NCBI RefSeq assembly: GCF_000276665.1
Contig: NW_004955427.1
Coordinates: forward strand, 2,766,829 to 2,830,828
Length of the DNA stretch: 64,000 nt
Source: Chinchilla lanigera
Lineage: Eukaryota > Chordata > Mammalia > Rodentia > Chinchillidae
Reading direction: 5' to 3'
Every line of letters begins with the position of its first letter. Position 1 is the stretch's first letter. This document shows, piece by piece, positions 12,251 to 24,211 of the stretch. The position numbers and the translations under genes are program-made. The notes below the pieces were generated by a model. That model had not been told where the DNA came from and ran no database searches. It saw only the letters and a list, made by a program, of their open reading frames with translations.

Positions 12251-12439
12251 AAATTCTTAACTGAGATACATTTCCAACATCTTTTTTGCAAAATAAGATA
12301 ATATATTGACAGATTCAACATTAGGATACAGCCATTACTATGCTTGCCACAAACACCATTTCACTTGAAAGAATAAACAGGCTACCCTGGTTCAGACTTG
12401 GGTCGTTAGCAGATGTTTTCTCAAAATCTACAAAGTAAA

Positions 12440-12790
12440 CCTATTAGCTTTTTTTGCACAGCTTTATTGAGATCTACTTTTTATAGCATAAAATTCACCC
12501 TTTATAAAGTAAATGCAGTTGTTTAAAAATATATATATGAGAGAATGGTGCAGCCATTACCACAGTCTAGTTTTAGAACATTTCCATCACCACCAAAAGG
12601 TCTTTTTTGCCAGTTTTCTCTCAATGCTTGCTCTTACCTCTGGCCCCAGACTGCTATGGATCTGCTTAGGGTCTCTATGAACTGGTATTTTGTGGACATT
12701 TGTGTCCAGAGAATCACACCCTTGGTGATCTCTCACTTCTTATAATATTGTTGAGGTGTATCAGTGTTATAGCGTGTTCCTTTTCATTGT
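12440..12790 (-). mobile_element. Old L1M-type fragment, antisense, part 1
   Basis: Text such as GCACAGCTTTATTGAGATCT, CCATCACCACCAAAAGG and GGCCCCAGACTGCTATGGAT matches the end of old L1M elements read in reverse. It continues at 13300-13385 after an insertion. Confidence 0.65.
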
Positions 12791-13299
12791 TAAATAGTAT
12801 CCCACCATATCAGTCAGTGCTTATTAGAGAAACTGGTTTAATGCAAGATATACAAATATATCAGAATTTACAAGATTTGCTTGCAGTGGCTGCCCACAGA
12901 GCCAGGTGTGGAAGAGTGCAGAAGGTCTGTCTGTGTGCTGGAGTGCAGAAGGATCCAGTCAAGGGCCTGGAGCTCCGTGTAGCATCCTGTGCCTATCAGG
13001 AGGCCAAAGGATCTACATTGAAAGGTAGAAGATGACAACCAAGGAGGAGGCAAAGACCAGAGCTCCTCAAAAGAAACATGAACAGCACTCTACCTTCTTC
13101 AGCTCCCTTTTACACCATTCTGATGACAATCCTCCAGAACTGTGCCGAGTCAATTTAGTTCTGCATTTCTTACTCCAGTTGACACAATCATTGACCAAAC
13201 CAGTTGACACAATTAGTGAACTGTCACACCCACAGTATGGATATGTACATTTTGTTTATCTATCTGGCAGTGGAAAGACACTTGAGCTATTTCTGATCT
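12791..13299. mobile_element. Probable LTR-like insertion inside the L1M fragment
   Basis: About 500 bp that is not L1 separates two co-linear L1M parts. I see no coding content and cannot name the family; a rodent LTR is most likely by size and context. Edges are approximate. Confidence 0.4.
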
Positions 13300-13385
13300 G
13301 AAGTTTTTATGAATAATGCTGCTATGAGCATTAGTACACATGTACTTGTATGGAAATATATTTAGTAATTTTTGTTATCCAAGAT
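13300..13385 (-). mobile_element. Old L1M-type fragment, antisense, part 2
   Basis: TATGAATAATGCTGCTATGA and CATGTACTTGTATGGAAATA are the next segment of the same antisense L1 end. Confidence 0.6.
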
Positions 13386-13837
13386 AAAATTCAACACTTG
13401 AAGTGAAAATTAAAATTTTGGAAAATTTGTGTCACCACAATAAAACTAACAGCTTCCTGATCCTTAAAAATTAAGGCCAAGTGATTTTTGTAGACCCTGA
13501 AAATTAAGTGTGTCCACGTTGAATAACATGTGTCAACATTTTTCTGATGACCACTGCGTGGTGGTACAAAATCATGTGCAGGTAAAAGATTACTCAGTAT
13601 GTAAGATGGGCTAGTAGGTTTTAATGTAATGGAACATGAAAAGTTCACACTATGGTTTTAGATTCTACATTGCAACCAACTTTTAGAAACTATAACTTGT
13701 TGAGTTTTGGTGTAGTATTAAAGGTTTCCCACAATTATTTTAAAAGGCTATCAAAATATACTTCTCTCTCTCCATTTATTTCCATCTGTGTTGGGCCATA
13801 TTTTTCTTGTATACCTTAATTTTATTTTTTGTTTTTT

Positions 13838-13992
13838 TTTTTGTTTTGTATTTTTGAGATAGGTCTCACTATGTAATTCAGGCTGGACTTGAGCTCACTT
13901 CGTAGCCCAGGCTGGCCTCAAACTTGCAGCAATCCTCCTGCTTCAGCCTCCCAAGTGCTGGGATTACAGGCTTATGCCACCGTGCCCAGTTT
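13838..13992 (-). mobile_element. B1 SINE with internal duplication, antisense
   Basis: TTCAGGCTGGACTTGAGCTC and AGCCCAGGCTGGCCTCAAAC are two copies of the same block, followed by AGTGCTGGGATTACAGGC. A poly-T stretch precedes it. Confidence 0.9.
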
Positions 13993-14773
13993 CTACCTTA
14001 ATTTTAAAGTCACAGTAGATGGAATGTAGAATAGGATGGAAATTCAGTTATCATATAGTAAGTCAGGCATTAAAGAAAATTTTAAAAATGAAAAACAGTA
14101 GCATTCTTCCCTGTGAGTTTGGAAATATAGTTATTTTCTTATATTAAAAAATAATTCTCTTTTATGGCTTTGAGTTTGAGTTGGGTGTTAGTGGAGTCAT
14201 GCTGCTTCTCAGAATCTCCACTCCTGCCTTGGTCATGTTTCTCAAGAGATATGAGTAGTAAAACTAGCATGTGAGTACCTTACCTCCTGCAAAAGATAAT
14301 TTCAAATGGAATATGACAATGAGAATATTTGCTTTAAAACCACTGAGATTCAGACATAAGAAATGTGTGTGCCTAGCCATAGAGAAAAAAACAAATACCT
14401 CCCTACTTATGGAGCCCAGCAGCATTGAGGAAATTATATGGACAGATGCTCATCTAGGATATGCCGTGAGTGAGCTAATGACTCATCCTTAGGCTCTAAT
14501 TGTGAGGTCAGAGTAGAGACAGTTCTGCAATGAGGCAGTGACAGTGAAGAGTATGGTCTGGGCTATTCAGTCTGGCTCTACAGTGTGGAGAAGATGCAGC
14601 CTCAGATGCTGTACTTCCTTCCTTGGGGCAGCACTGTACTTGGGAAAGTGGATATGAAAGGACCTCAGCTCTTTCCTATGGGCCATCTGGAACCTTCTTC
14701 ATACAGCGGGATGTTCCAGCAAGAGACTCTGCCTCAGAGGGTGCCCAGAGCTCATCGCACATTTACCCTAAGT

Positions 14774-14774
<1 letters not shown>

Positions 14775-14812
<38 letters not shown>
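14775..14812. repeat. (CA)n microsatellite
   Basis: Uninterrupted CA repeat, about 18 units. Confidence 0.97.
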
Positions 14813-14813
<1 letters not shown>

Positions 14814-15042
14814 CAAGTTTTCACTATCAGCCTCAGACAGGTAATAGAAGAGAAATTTAATATAATTAACATAGAATAGCCATTGCGTCTTGTTGAGACT
14901 TTCTACCTGTTCACAAAGGAAGAACTTGCACAGGTTAGTAGGGACATTTAAGGAAATGCGATCCTTAGAACTTCTTAGAAGCAATTTCAGTTCTCCTAAT
15001 TACCCTTAAATTTTATTTCCAGCTCTAATTCCTTAGAAATCT

Positions 15043-15082
<40 letters not shown>
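15043..15082. repeat. (TG)n microsatellite
   Basis: Uninterrupted TG repeat, about 19 units, only 230 bp from the CA tract at 14775. Confidence 0.97.
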
Positions 15083-15083
<1 letters not shown>

Positions 15084-15699
15084 TATGAGTGTAGATAAAA
15101 GCAGTTCTAAAATAAAAAGTATTTTCATTTTTTTAGTATGTTTACCATACATAATGGGTAATATCAATGATGAAGACAGACAGAAGAGTCTTGATAAGTG
15201 TAATGAAATTATTAGAGTTGGCTGCAGAAGAATCTGACCCCAGGAGGGAAGAATCTGAACATCAGCAGAAGCAGCTGGGGAAAGGCTGCAACCCCATTAC
15301 ACCACGCTGTACCAGAGCGCCGGAGGCAGGCTTGGGGGAGAGCCTAGGGCTCTGCTGGCGCAGGAGCTCCGCCCTCTGCTGGTCCGCCCTCTGCTGGTCC
15401 GTCCTCAGGGCCCGCCACTGGAGAGGTTGATTAAGCCAACCCCAAATAGAGACTTAACATTCTTCCGCAACGATAAAACTGAAGGACTTAAATTTGTAGC
15501 AAATTCTGTGGCAGTTATTATAGTTTAACTGCTAAAGTACTGGGCATTCTCAATACTTAAATAATGGGACATATACACAGGGAAAAGATAACATTGCACT
15601 TTATAAGCACTGTACTATAAGTGGAAACGCAATGTCTTCAATAAAACTATCTAAAATTGGCACCATAAAAAATGAATACATCCACCACAGCGAATTTGT

Positions 15700-16550
15700 A
15701 CCCATACATAGTATCTCTTAATTCTTACTTTCCTGTCCCCTCCCCTCCTTTCAATCCTATCCATTTACAAAACTCTATTTCCATCTTTTTCCTTCCATTG
15801 TCTTTAAGTCTGTTCTCCCTTCTCCCTCTCCCCCTCCTCCTTCTCTCGGTGCCCTTCCCGTTTGAACAAGATCTTCCAACTTCCCAACACCTGTCCTCCG
15901 TTTTGCCCATTATTTACCCTTTGAGTTTCTCACATGAAGAGAAACAATGCAGTGTTTAAACTTGTGCGCCTGACTGATTTCACTCAAAATTATGGTTTTG
16001 AGGTCCATCTGTTTACCTAAAAATGTCTCAGGTTTATCTTTCTTTAGACAACATAGGACTCCACTGTATATAAATATATTTCCTTGATCTATTCATCTGT
16101 TGATGGGCATATGGGTTGTTTCCAATATTTAGCTATTATAAATTGTGCTGCTATAAACATGGGTGTGCATATATCACTATGGTGTGATATTTTTAACTTT
16201 TTGGGGGAGATACCTAGAAGAGAAATGACTGGGTCAATGGAACCTCTAGTTTTAAATTTTCAAGGAATGTCCATATTGATTCCCATCGTGGTTGTAACAA
16301 TTTACACTCTCATGGCAGTAGAGAAGAGTTTTTTTTTTCCCCCACAGCCTTGCTAGCATTTCTTACTGGTTGATTTCTTGATAATAGCCATTCTTTGTGG
16401 AGTAAAACGGAATCTCAGTGTTCTTTTAACTTGCATTTCTTGAATGGCCAGAGATGATGAATAATTTTTCATATATTTATTTGCTGTTTGTCCCTCTTCA
16501 TCTGAGAAGTGCCTATTCCTTTTAGATGTCCTTTTCTGGACTGGATCTTT
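15700..16550 (-). mobile_element. L1 LINE 3' fragment, antisense
   Basis: The reverse complement gives the L1 end. On the plus strand it reads CATCTGTTGATGGGCATATG, ATTGTGCTGCTATAAACATG and AATGTCCATATTGATTCCCA. A C/T-rich stretch at 15725-15860 precedes it. Confidence 0.87.
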
Positions 16551-17188
16551 AAAATGGGGGGGGGGTCTGAGTTTTTTTAGTTCTGAAATAAGAAAAACTT
16601 TGAATATTTGGTATAGATAAAGGAATTAACATTCAATGAGTATTGTTACTTGAAAAAAGTAAATGAATATTTTTCATTTACTTTTTTTGTTTTAATTTCT
16701 AATATCCTAAGTACTAGTAACTATAACATGTAAACGAAAGCTCTTCATAGTCTTCAATAAGACTGTAAAGCAATACTAAGATCTAAGAACAATTTATCTA
16801 ACTATCACTATCAAAGCTCAGCCACAGTGAACCCTAGTAACAACGTCAAGTAACTCTGAGAAGTGAAACTAGATCCGTTTTCTCAGTGTTCTGTCTGCAG
16901 GGAGAGGGGATCCCAGTGCACAGCAGCTGGGGAGCAAGGTGGAAAAGCAGGCCACTGTGCAGTGGGCCGCTCTTCACTAAATCCTGAGAGAAGCCCGTCA
17001 CATGCTAGATGACAGCACTTTTGACACATGCCGCAGAGACGGCCTCAGAATCACCTGCAGAGACAGAGAGAGAGAGGGAACCAATAAAGTGTAACATCTG
17101 TCCTTTTGTTCTTCCTTTTTTTTTTTTTATTTTAGAAATAAAAGGAGGAAAATACTAACAGATCGACAACGTTTTACAAAATAGCAAA

Positions 17189-18103
17189 NNNNNNNNNNNN
17201 NNNNNNNNNNNNNNNNNNNNNNNNNNNNNNNNNNNNNNNNNNNNNNNNNNNNNNNNNNNNNNNNNNNNNNNNNNNNNNNNNNNNNNNNNNNNNNNNNNNN
17301 NNNNNNNNNNNNNNNNNNNNNNNNNNNNNNNNNNNNNNNNNNNNNNNNNNNNNNNNNNNNNNNNNNNNNNNNNNNNNNNNNNNNNNNNNNNNNNNNNNNN
17401 NNNNNNNNNNNNNNNNNNNNNNNNNNNNNNNNNNNNNNNNNNNNNNNNNNNNNNNNNNNNNNNNNNNNNNNNNNNNNNNNNNNNNNNNNNNNNNNNNNNN
17501 NNNNNNNNNNNNNNNNNNNNNNNNNNNNNNNNNNNNNNNNNNNNNNNNNNNNNNNNNNNNNNNNNNNNNNNNNNNNNNNNNNNNNNNNNNNNNNNNNNNN
17601 NNNNNNNNNNNNNNNNNNNNNNNNNNNNNNNNNNNNNNNNNNNNNNNNNNNNNNNNNNNNNNNNNNNNNNNNNNNNNNNNNNNNNNNNNNNNNNNNNNNN
17701 NNNNNNNNNNNNNNNNNNNNNNNNNNNNNNNNNNNNNNNNNNNNNNNNNNNNNNNNNNNNNNNNNNNNNNNNNNNNNNNNNNNNNNNNNNNNNNNNNNNN
17801 NNNNNNNNNNNNNNNNNNNNNNNNNNNNNNNNNNNNNNNNNNNNNNNNNNNNNNNNNNNNNNNNNNNNNNNNNNNNNNNNNNNNNNNNNNNNNNNNNNNN
17901 NNNNNNNNNNNNNNNNNNNNNNNNNNNNNNNNNNNNNNNNNNNNNNNNNNNNNNNNNNNNNNNNNNNNNNNNNNNNNNNNNNNNNNNNNNNNNNNNNNNN
18001 NNNNNNNNNNNNNNNNNNNNNNNNNNNNNNNNNNNNNNNNNNNNNNNNNNNNNNNNNNNNNNNNNNNNNNNNNNNNNNNNNNNNNNNNNNNNNNNNNNNN
18101 NNN
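17189..18103. other. Assembly gap (915 N)
   Basis: Run of N. Nothing can be said about its content; the right flank is an L1 3' end. Confidence 1.
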
Positions 18104-18250
18104 GAGGCTTTTATAGGCAAATGGTCACAACTAGAGACCATACTCATAAGCGAAATAAATCAAACATACATGTGCAAGCACCGCATTGTTTCTCTAGTGT
18201 AAAGCCTGAAAAAGCTAATATAAACTAGGAGATATGACAGACATTGGGAA
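18104..18250 (+). mobile_element. L1 LINE 3' end fragment, cut by assembly gap
   Basis: TAAGCGAAATAAATCAAACA and CCGCATTGTTTCTCTAGTGT are L1 3'-end text. The 5' side is lost in the N run. Confidence 0.7.
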
Positions 18251-18255
18251 TTGTT

Positions 18256-18304
18256 CTTCCTCTTTTTGTAACTCAACCCAGGGCCTTCACACTGAGCTGC
18301 ACCC
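18256..18304 (-). mobile_element. ID-type SINE fragment, antisense
   Basis: AACTCAACCCAGGGCCTTCA and CACTGAGCTGCACCCCC are the reverse of an ID-like 5' half. Confidence 0.5.
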
Positions 18305-18695
18305 CCATCCTGCTATGGCTTGTATCTACATGCACCCCCAAACCTCATGCAGTCATCAGTAGGGCTGTTCAGAGGCGACTGAACCTGTAGTGTGTGATCC
18401 TGGGATGAAGGCTGTGATGCTTGGATTAAGGAGGCCCCAAGGGCAGGCAGCCTGGATGGGATATGAAAAGGGCAGAAAGAAGCTGCTTTGCTACTTCACT
18501 GCTTTGCTGTTTTATGCCTGCCCTGCTTTGCCATGAACCATTTCACCCTATGATGACCCTGTGTCATGCTGCCCTGCCTTGGAACTAGTAGACTGCAGAC
18601 TGAAACCTCTATAAACTGTGAGCTGAAATAAACTCTCCTCCTTTAACTTGTGGCTGCTGGGTATTTTGTCTCAGCAAAAAGAAAAATAACTAAGA
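18305..18695 (+). mobile_element. Rodent LTR-like element, copy B
   Basis: It shares its 3' end with copy A: GACTGCAGACTGAAACCTCT, TGAGCTGAAATAAACTCTCC, TTTTGTCTCAGCAAAAAGAA. The start has TATGGCTTGTATCTACATGC. An AATAAA is present at the expected place. Confidence 0.55.
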
Positions 18696-18705
18696 CACAT
18701 TTTTT

Positions 18706-18818
18706 TTTTTCTTTGAGACAGGGCAACTAAGTTGCCCAGCTTGGGCTTGAACTTGCAATCCTCCTGCCTCAGCCTCTCACAGTACTGGGCTCAGAGACAC
18801 ATGCCACCATGCTTGCCT
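18706..18818 (-). mobile_element. B1-related SINE without duplication, antisense
   Basis: GTTGCCCAGCTTGGGCTTGA, ATCCTCCTGCCTCAGCCTCT and AGTACTGGGCTCAGAGACAC form a short monomer with a single CCAG-GCTTGG block, like a proto-B1. Confidence 0.8.
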
Positions 18819-19209
18819 TTTTTCTTCTTTCTTTGGGTCCAGGGGCAGCTTTTAAGGGCAATTCAACATTTGAAGACCTTCGCACGAAAGACTGACTCTT
18901 CGTTCTTGCCCTACTCACTGGCCAACACAGTTTTCCCAACCAAGACCTTCCCCTGATGACACCACTCCCAGTGACCCCAAGACTGCACATCCAGCAAGCA
19001 CCAGTGGCTCTGAGGTCATGCCTAACAACTGCCTCTTCACTGTTGCACTTAGGGTGAATCCTGCAAGATGTTCTGAATACCCCAACCCAGAAAGGAGACG
19101 GCACAGATAGAATTAGTTTCTCCAACAGTGCTGTGCAAGTTTCTCTACCCCCATAACCTAAGAACATTATTCATTTTTACCTCCAAGGTTCCAATCATAC
19201 CACCACTAG

Positions 19210-19370
19210 TGACCGCATAGCCAGCATCTGTGTGTTTGCTAGGTGCCAGACACTGAGCCAAGTACCTAGAAGGTTCGTGCTAACCCTGGAGCCAGCCCCA
19301 TTTTATAGAGGAAGAAACAAAGCGATGAAGAGGTTCAATAACTGGTCTAAGGGTAAATGATACTTTAAAA
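19210..19370 (+). mobile_element. MIR SINE
   Basis: TAGGTGCCAGACACTGAGCC, CCCATTTTATAGAGGAAGAA and GAAGAGGTTCAATAACTGGT match the MIR core and 3' region. Confidence 0.8.
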
Positions 19371-19924
19371 TTTAAAGTCCAGAAGGTCCATTCCAAACAT
19401 TACATTATGTGACTTACGTCTTGCAAAAATTACCACACACAGGAGTGTTCTGTGTTTAAAAGTCATACAGTACCTACTCTATTCTACAATAAATTTGGGT
19501 AGGGTTTATTACAAAAATTATATTGGTTCCCAGATATCTTAATAAAGTAGATATTCCCACAAGGGATAATATGTTTACCCCAAAGCTTAGTGTCCCTTTA
19601 GGGTACAAGAACAGTGTGAGAGAAACAGAAGCAGGGACCTGGATTCCACTCTACCTACACCTGATGCTAAGATCTGCAAGCGCAGAAAACCTTTGTTATC
19701 TTCCATGCAACCTTCCTACATGTGAGATTCTAAAAAGTGGGAAGAAAGATTTAAAAACAGAAAGAAAAGCTAAAAGACTAGAAAAACAGAAAGGAATAGT
19801 TTAGTTTGAATAATAACATGCAAAGTGACAGCACTTTAAATTACCCCACTTCTGACTTTTTAGAGAAAACAGGAAATAAACATTGTGAATTATGAATCTG
19901 TCAAACATGGTTGCGTGTAAATGG

Positions 19925-20310
19925 TTGCTGTGGTTTGAATACCTGAATTCTCTCCAAATCTCTTGTTGAAACTTAACCCAACGTGGTAATATTATGAGAC
20001 AGGGCCTTTGGGGGACAAACAAGGAGAGATTCTCACTGTGAATGAGGCGAAGGCGCCCTGAAAAGGAGCCATCGCTCAGCACTCACTCGGTGCCCTTTTG
20101 CCTGCTCTGCCCTTCAGAAAACACAGCCAGAAGGTGCTCTCTTGACATCAGAGAGCAGCTCTCACCAGACACCACCGGCACCTCGATCTTGGACTTCCCA
20201 ACCTCAACTGTGAAGAAGCAATTTCTAAACTTTCTGGTATTAATAAATTACCCAGTCTCAAATATTTTGTTGTAGAAGTACAAATAGCTGAAGACAATGA
20301 CCGTGAAAGT
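19925..20310 (+). mobile_element. MST/MLT1-like MaLR LTR
   Basis: GCTGTGGTTTGAATACCTGA, GTTGAAACTTAACCCAACGT, CTCACCAGACACCACCGGCA, ATCTTGGACTTCCCAACCTC and TAAATTACCCAGTCTCAAAT follow the MST/MLT order. Confidence 0.85.
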
Positions 20311-21359
20311 AAATACATATTGTTAAACTCTAAGTTCCGCTTTTTCCCCAGGCCCAGCCTCCAAAGCCTTTGTCCCACCCCTTCCTATTATCTGTAAGCG
20401 GATTCATCGCTAAGCGCTTCAAGGGAGAAGTTCTGCCTCACCTCACATTGCCATCAACAGAAGCCTGTCAGCTCGTAGGAGCAGCGGATTATGTAGATGG
20501 TTAATGAAATAACGTGTCACAGTACATTTTATACTGAAACCAAATCTAAGACAGGTCAGTTCTCCGGGGACAGGACGGCAGGGCATCTGCCACGTGATGT
20601 AACACCGCATGCTTCTCGGTACATGGCGTCTCTGAGGTATACGACATTAATCCTCGACATTTGATGAGCGACTTCCTGAAATGTATACAGTTAATCCTCA
20701 ACCTATAGAACACAAGGGATTTGTCCACTATAAACCTAGAACCCAAAAGCTTCCTTTTACTCAGCTTTGGCAGATGACACTCTATGAACAAAAGAATCAA
20801 ATAAACCCATTAACAAATCAGAACAGGAACCGTCTTTAATTTTCAATATTCAGGAGTGCAGAGATGTTGTTCCATGAACAAAAGGTGCGTTCTACCTGTC
20901 ACGCAGGGGCACTTATTTTATATACTCAGCTCCTCTCCCCAAGCCATGAGCTGGTGCCAGGCCTATATAACCCGAAACCAAAAGGAGGAAGTCCAGCAGC
21001 TCATACAAGAGGAATGGCATGAAGAAAACCCACGCATAGGCCTTGGCCTGCTGCAGAGGCCAGGCCTGAACGCTGTCACCAAGTAAGCTGGTCGTGGGCT
21101 TGGCCAAGCCACCAGTATCTTTACCAGAAGTGCTCAAAGGCAAACCTGACTCCAGAAAAGGCAAAGGGAGACAGAAAGAAACAAAGTCAGTAGCGGCCAG
21201 GTCAGTCCCAGGCAGAAGGATGAAACATAGCCAAGCTCAAGTCAGGCACTTCAACCCCTTCCTTAAGCCACGGCCCTCCGCTGGTGCTCAGTACCACTTT
21301 GCCAGTTGACAACAGTGCCTCATCTCCACCTCTGCTGTGATGGAATGGTCTGAGAGGGC
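20311..21359. other. Intergenic; possible retrocopy on minus strand at 20830-21300
   Basis: A minus-strand open frame at 21164-20913 ends in a hydrophobic stretch (VFFMPFLLYELLDFLLLVSG) and is followed by an ATTAAA-type signal (minus strand, near 20840). I do not recognise the parent, and no poly-A tail is visible. Confidence 0.35.
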
Positions 21360-21610
21360 TCAAGCCTAGTAGCTTAAACAGCAGCAATTTATTGTCTCAC
21401 TATTTGGAAACTAGAAGTCTGGGCTCAAAGTGGCTGCAGAGTTGGCTTCCTCTAGAGGCTGGGAGAAAATCTATACCGTGCTTCTTTCCTAGCTTCTGGT
21501 GGCTTTCCAGAAATTTCCAGCACTCCTTGGGCTGTAGGTGCATCACTCTGATCTCTCTCGTCATCATCACCTGATGTTCCCCTAGGAAAGTCTGAAGCCT
21601 GGAGAACATA
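21360..21610 (-). mobile_element. MaLR LTR fragment, antisense
   Basis: TAGCTTAAACAGCAGCAATT, TATTGTCTCACTATTTGGAA and AACTAGAAGTCTGGGCTCAA match the LTR 3' half in reverse. Confidence 0.7.
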
Positions 21611-22633
21611 AAAAACGATACCTAAGGAGGTAATTTGTATATTACACTACATCAAAAACAAAGATAACCCCAAAGTCATAGAAGTTTGGATCTGCAAAGA
21701 ATCATATATACTACTAAGTTCAGTGACTCCTTCCATGCTAAATCCATGTACTGATGTGGGAACCTGTCCCCTGAAACGCTGGGGGACTTGTCCCAGGTGG
21801 CACGAGGGCTAAGCAGCAGGTTGAAGGCCAGTGCAGTAGCTGCTGAAGCTCCACCCAGGATTCTTTCTCTCACCATACTTTTTAGAGAACAGCACTGAGG
21901 CCTGTTGTCCAAGAATGTGGATTCTTTTTCTATTATGCACGTTTTCTTTTATGTTTTTCTTCTGAAATTTGTAGTATTTGTTATACAGATCTTTGTCAGG
22001 TTTATGTATTTTTTGTCTTTTTTATTGGTGCTGTATATATAATATTGTGTTTTTAATTTTAAACGTAATTGTTCTTTGCTGATACAGGGGAAAATGACTG
22101 ATTTGCATGTCCATCTCTTATTCTACAAACTTGCCACAATCTCTTAGACTTCCAGAATATCTTGTTGCTCTTCAAGATTTTCTGTATAAACAATCACACT
22201 GATAAAGAGCTCCTCAAAAACTTTTGAAATATGGATGTGGTATAGCGCAGGGGTTGGAAGGTTTTTCCCCTGTGAACACAGTATAATCTTCAGGCTTGGC
22301 AATCCATGCACTCTCACGTGGTCAAAACTACTCAATTCTGCGTTTTACTCGTAAAAGCAGCTATAGATGAACATGAAAAAAACAGGTGCAGCTGTTCCAA
22401 GAAGACTTTCTTGACAGAACCAGGCAGCAGACTTGATCTGGCCTGCCTGCGGACAGTAGTTTTATGTCTCCTTGTCTAGAGAAACAGTACTGAAATTTCC
22501 CAAACTTCTGCCTTACTGCCCTCGGTTTCACTGTTCAGTGGTATGGACGAGTGTGGAACAATGGAGTTTTGATTTGAGCCATATCTGCAAACTTCCAGAA
22601 AAATCAGAAAACCCTTCCCATACACACACACAG

Positions 22634-22679
<46 letters not shown>

Positions 22680-23700
22680 CAGAGACACGGGGGGAAAGAG
22701 TGAGGAAACAGTCTGATGGTTATTAACCAGTGCCTCTTTTCTCCTGCCCATTTAATTAGAAATCAAGGGGCCAAGCTTTTGGGTCTGGTACTTAGGGCTC
22801 TCTTTAACTACCTCTAAATCTCTGCTGCTCTCTGCTGGAAGAAACTGTTTAACCTTCCGCATGCGCTGAGCATAGTCGAGCTTTGGAACTGAATTCACAA
22901 AGTGCTTTGGGACACTGAAAAACTCAATAAGAATGACGTGGAGCACTTTCAAATTTAATAAGCAGGATCATCATCTAATCCTTGAAATGCTTCTAGAAGT
23001 GCTTTTCCATCACCGTAAATCTATTCTTTTCCTAATCAGGCCCAAACATTCGTTGTTATAACCCTTGAAGTTTCTATTTCCTTTTCTTCTTTTCCTCCTC
23101 TCTAAAACAGGAGCGTAAGAATTGATGAACCACGCATAAAAGAAGCTTTAATCCTTCCGGAACTTCTGGCTCGGAAAGGTGCAGCAGCGTCAACAGAGGT
23201 GAAGTGTCTCTCCGGCAGTGTGCTGACAGCAAAGGAGTTTATAATGCAAATCAGCTCTCCAGGTGGTGCAGCTGAACGTCAGCAGATTTTCCTTCTCTTC
23301 TGTGCCACAGAAAAATTCCTTATTTCCAATACTTTAATCACGACAGAGAAGCAGAGAACCTCAACTTCAGTTTTCTCCTGACTGGAAGTTACCCTTTAGG
23401 AATGGATTTACATTTCAAACAGGAAGAAGAAGGTCGACCCACCTTTTCATATCAGGCGGTTTGTGACTTCTGCACGTCAGGGGAGGGACTCCAGAAGCCA
23501 GGACCGAGGAAGAGAAGGGACAATAGGGATCTTGACGCTGTACGCCCAGGCGCCTCGCCTGTGTTAGCCACGTCCCAATTCTTGGCCTAGACTAATACAC
23601 TGCCGGGACCTCATGCACTTTTACTGAATAATTGAAGAGCTAAACAAAGTAGACATTAGGGTTTACATAGGTTTACATACACATTGCATTCCACACATAG
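21611..23700. other. Intergenic, no gene seen
   Basis: Mostly unique sequence with the CA tract at 22621. No domain seen in any open frame. Confidence 0.65.
22621..22678. repeat. (CA)n microsatellite
   Basis: CA repeat with one GATA interruption near 22632. Confidence 0.96.
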
Positions 23701-23726
23701 TCGTTTTATTTGTGTATCACGTGGTG

Positions 23727-23832
23727 GGGGCTGGGGATTTAGCTCAGCAGCAAAGCGCCTGCCTGGCAAGCGCAAGGTCGTGAGTTCGGTTCCTGGTACC
23801 GGAGAAAAACCAAAAAATATAAATAAATAAAT
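23727..23832 (+). mobile_element. ID-type SINE with 15-bp target duplication
   Basis: The body is GGGGATTTAGCTCAGCAGCA, GCGCCTGCCTGGCAAGCGC and GTGAGTTCGGTTCCTGGTAC. Flanks are GTGTATCACGTGGTG (23712-23726) and GTATATCATGTGGTG (23833-23847), 13 of 15 identical. Confidence 0.93.
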
Positions 23833-24148
23833 GTATATCATGTGGTGAAGAGGTAAACCCCAAATTAGGAGATAAAGGCCAGAAATGACAAGTTGATTGC
23901 TGAAAGTTTCATCCAAACTCATACTTCCACATATTAAGCATCCCAGAAGTCAGAAATGGAAAGGGGGCTTTAGGCTTTCCCTGTCCAAACACCCCTCTGC
24001 ATGCAGAGTTCCAATATTAGCATCAAGAGTTGGTCCCCAGCTCCTAGCCCAACAATTCCCGCGACAAGGAACACGGCATCTGCAAAGGCATTTGTATTTC
24101 AGGGGGAAGAGAGGGTCGGAGCAGCAGGTGAGGGTGGGAAAGGGAGAG

Positions 24149-24211
24149 TCCCGAGCTGCGCTCCTCGGGAGGAAGCCGCCGAGCCACGCGCTCCGAGCGC
24201 TGGACGCAGCT
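24149..24211. other. Small CpG cluster
   Basis: Ten CpG in about 60 bp (for example AGCCGCCGAGCCACGCGCTC) inside CpG-poor surroundings. No promoter motif or gene start is visible beside it. Confidence 0.6.

Larger units (their letters stand above)
13993..15699. other. Intergenic with two dinucleotide repeats, no gene seen
   Basis: Contains the CA (14775) and TG (15043) tracts and a short GC-rich patch at 15290-15420 with a duplicated CGCCCTCTGCTGGTC motif. Confidence 0.65.

Noticed and set aside
17155..18147. Long minus-strand open frame of 330 codons
   Set aside because: Almost all of it is the N run; it is an artefact of translating unknown bases.
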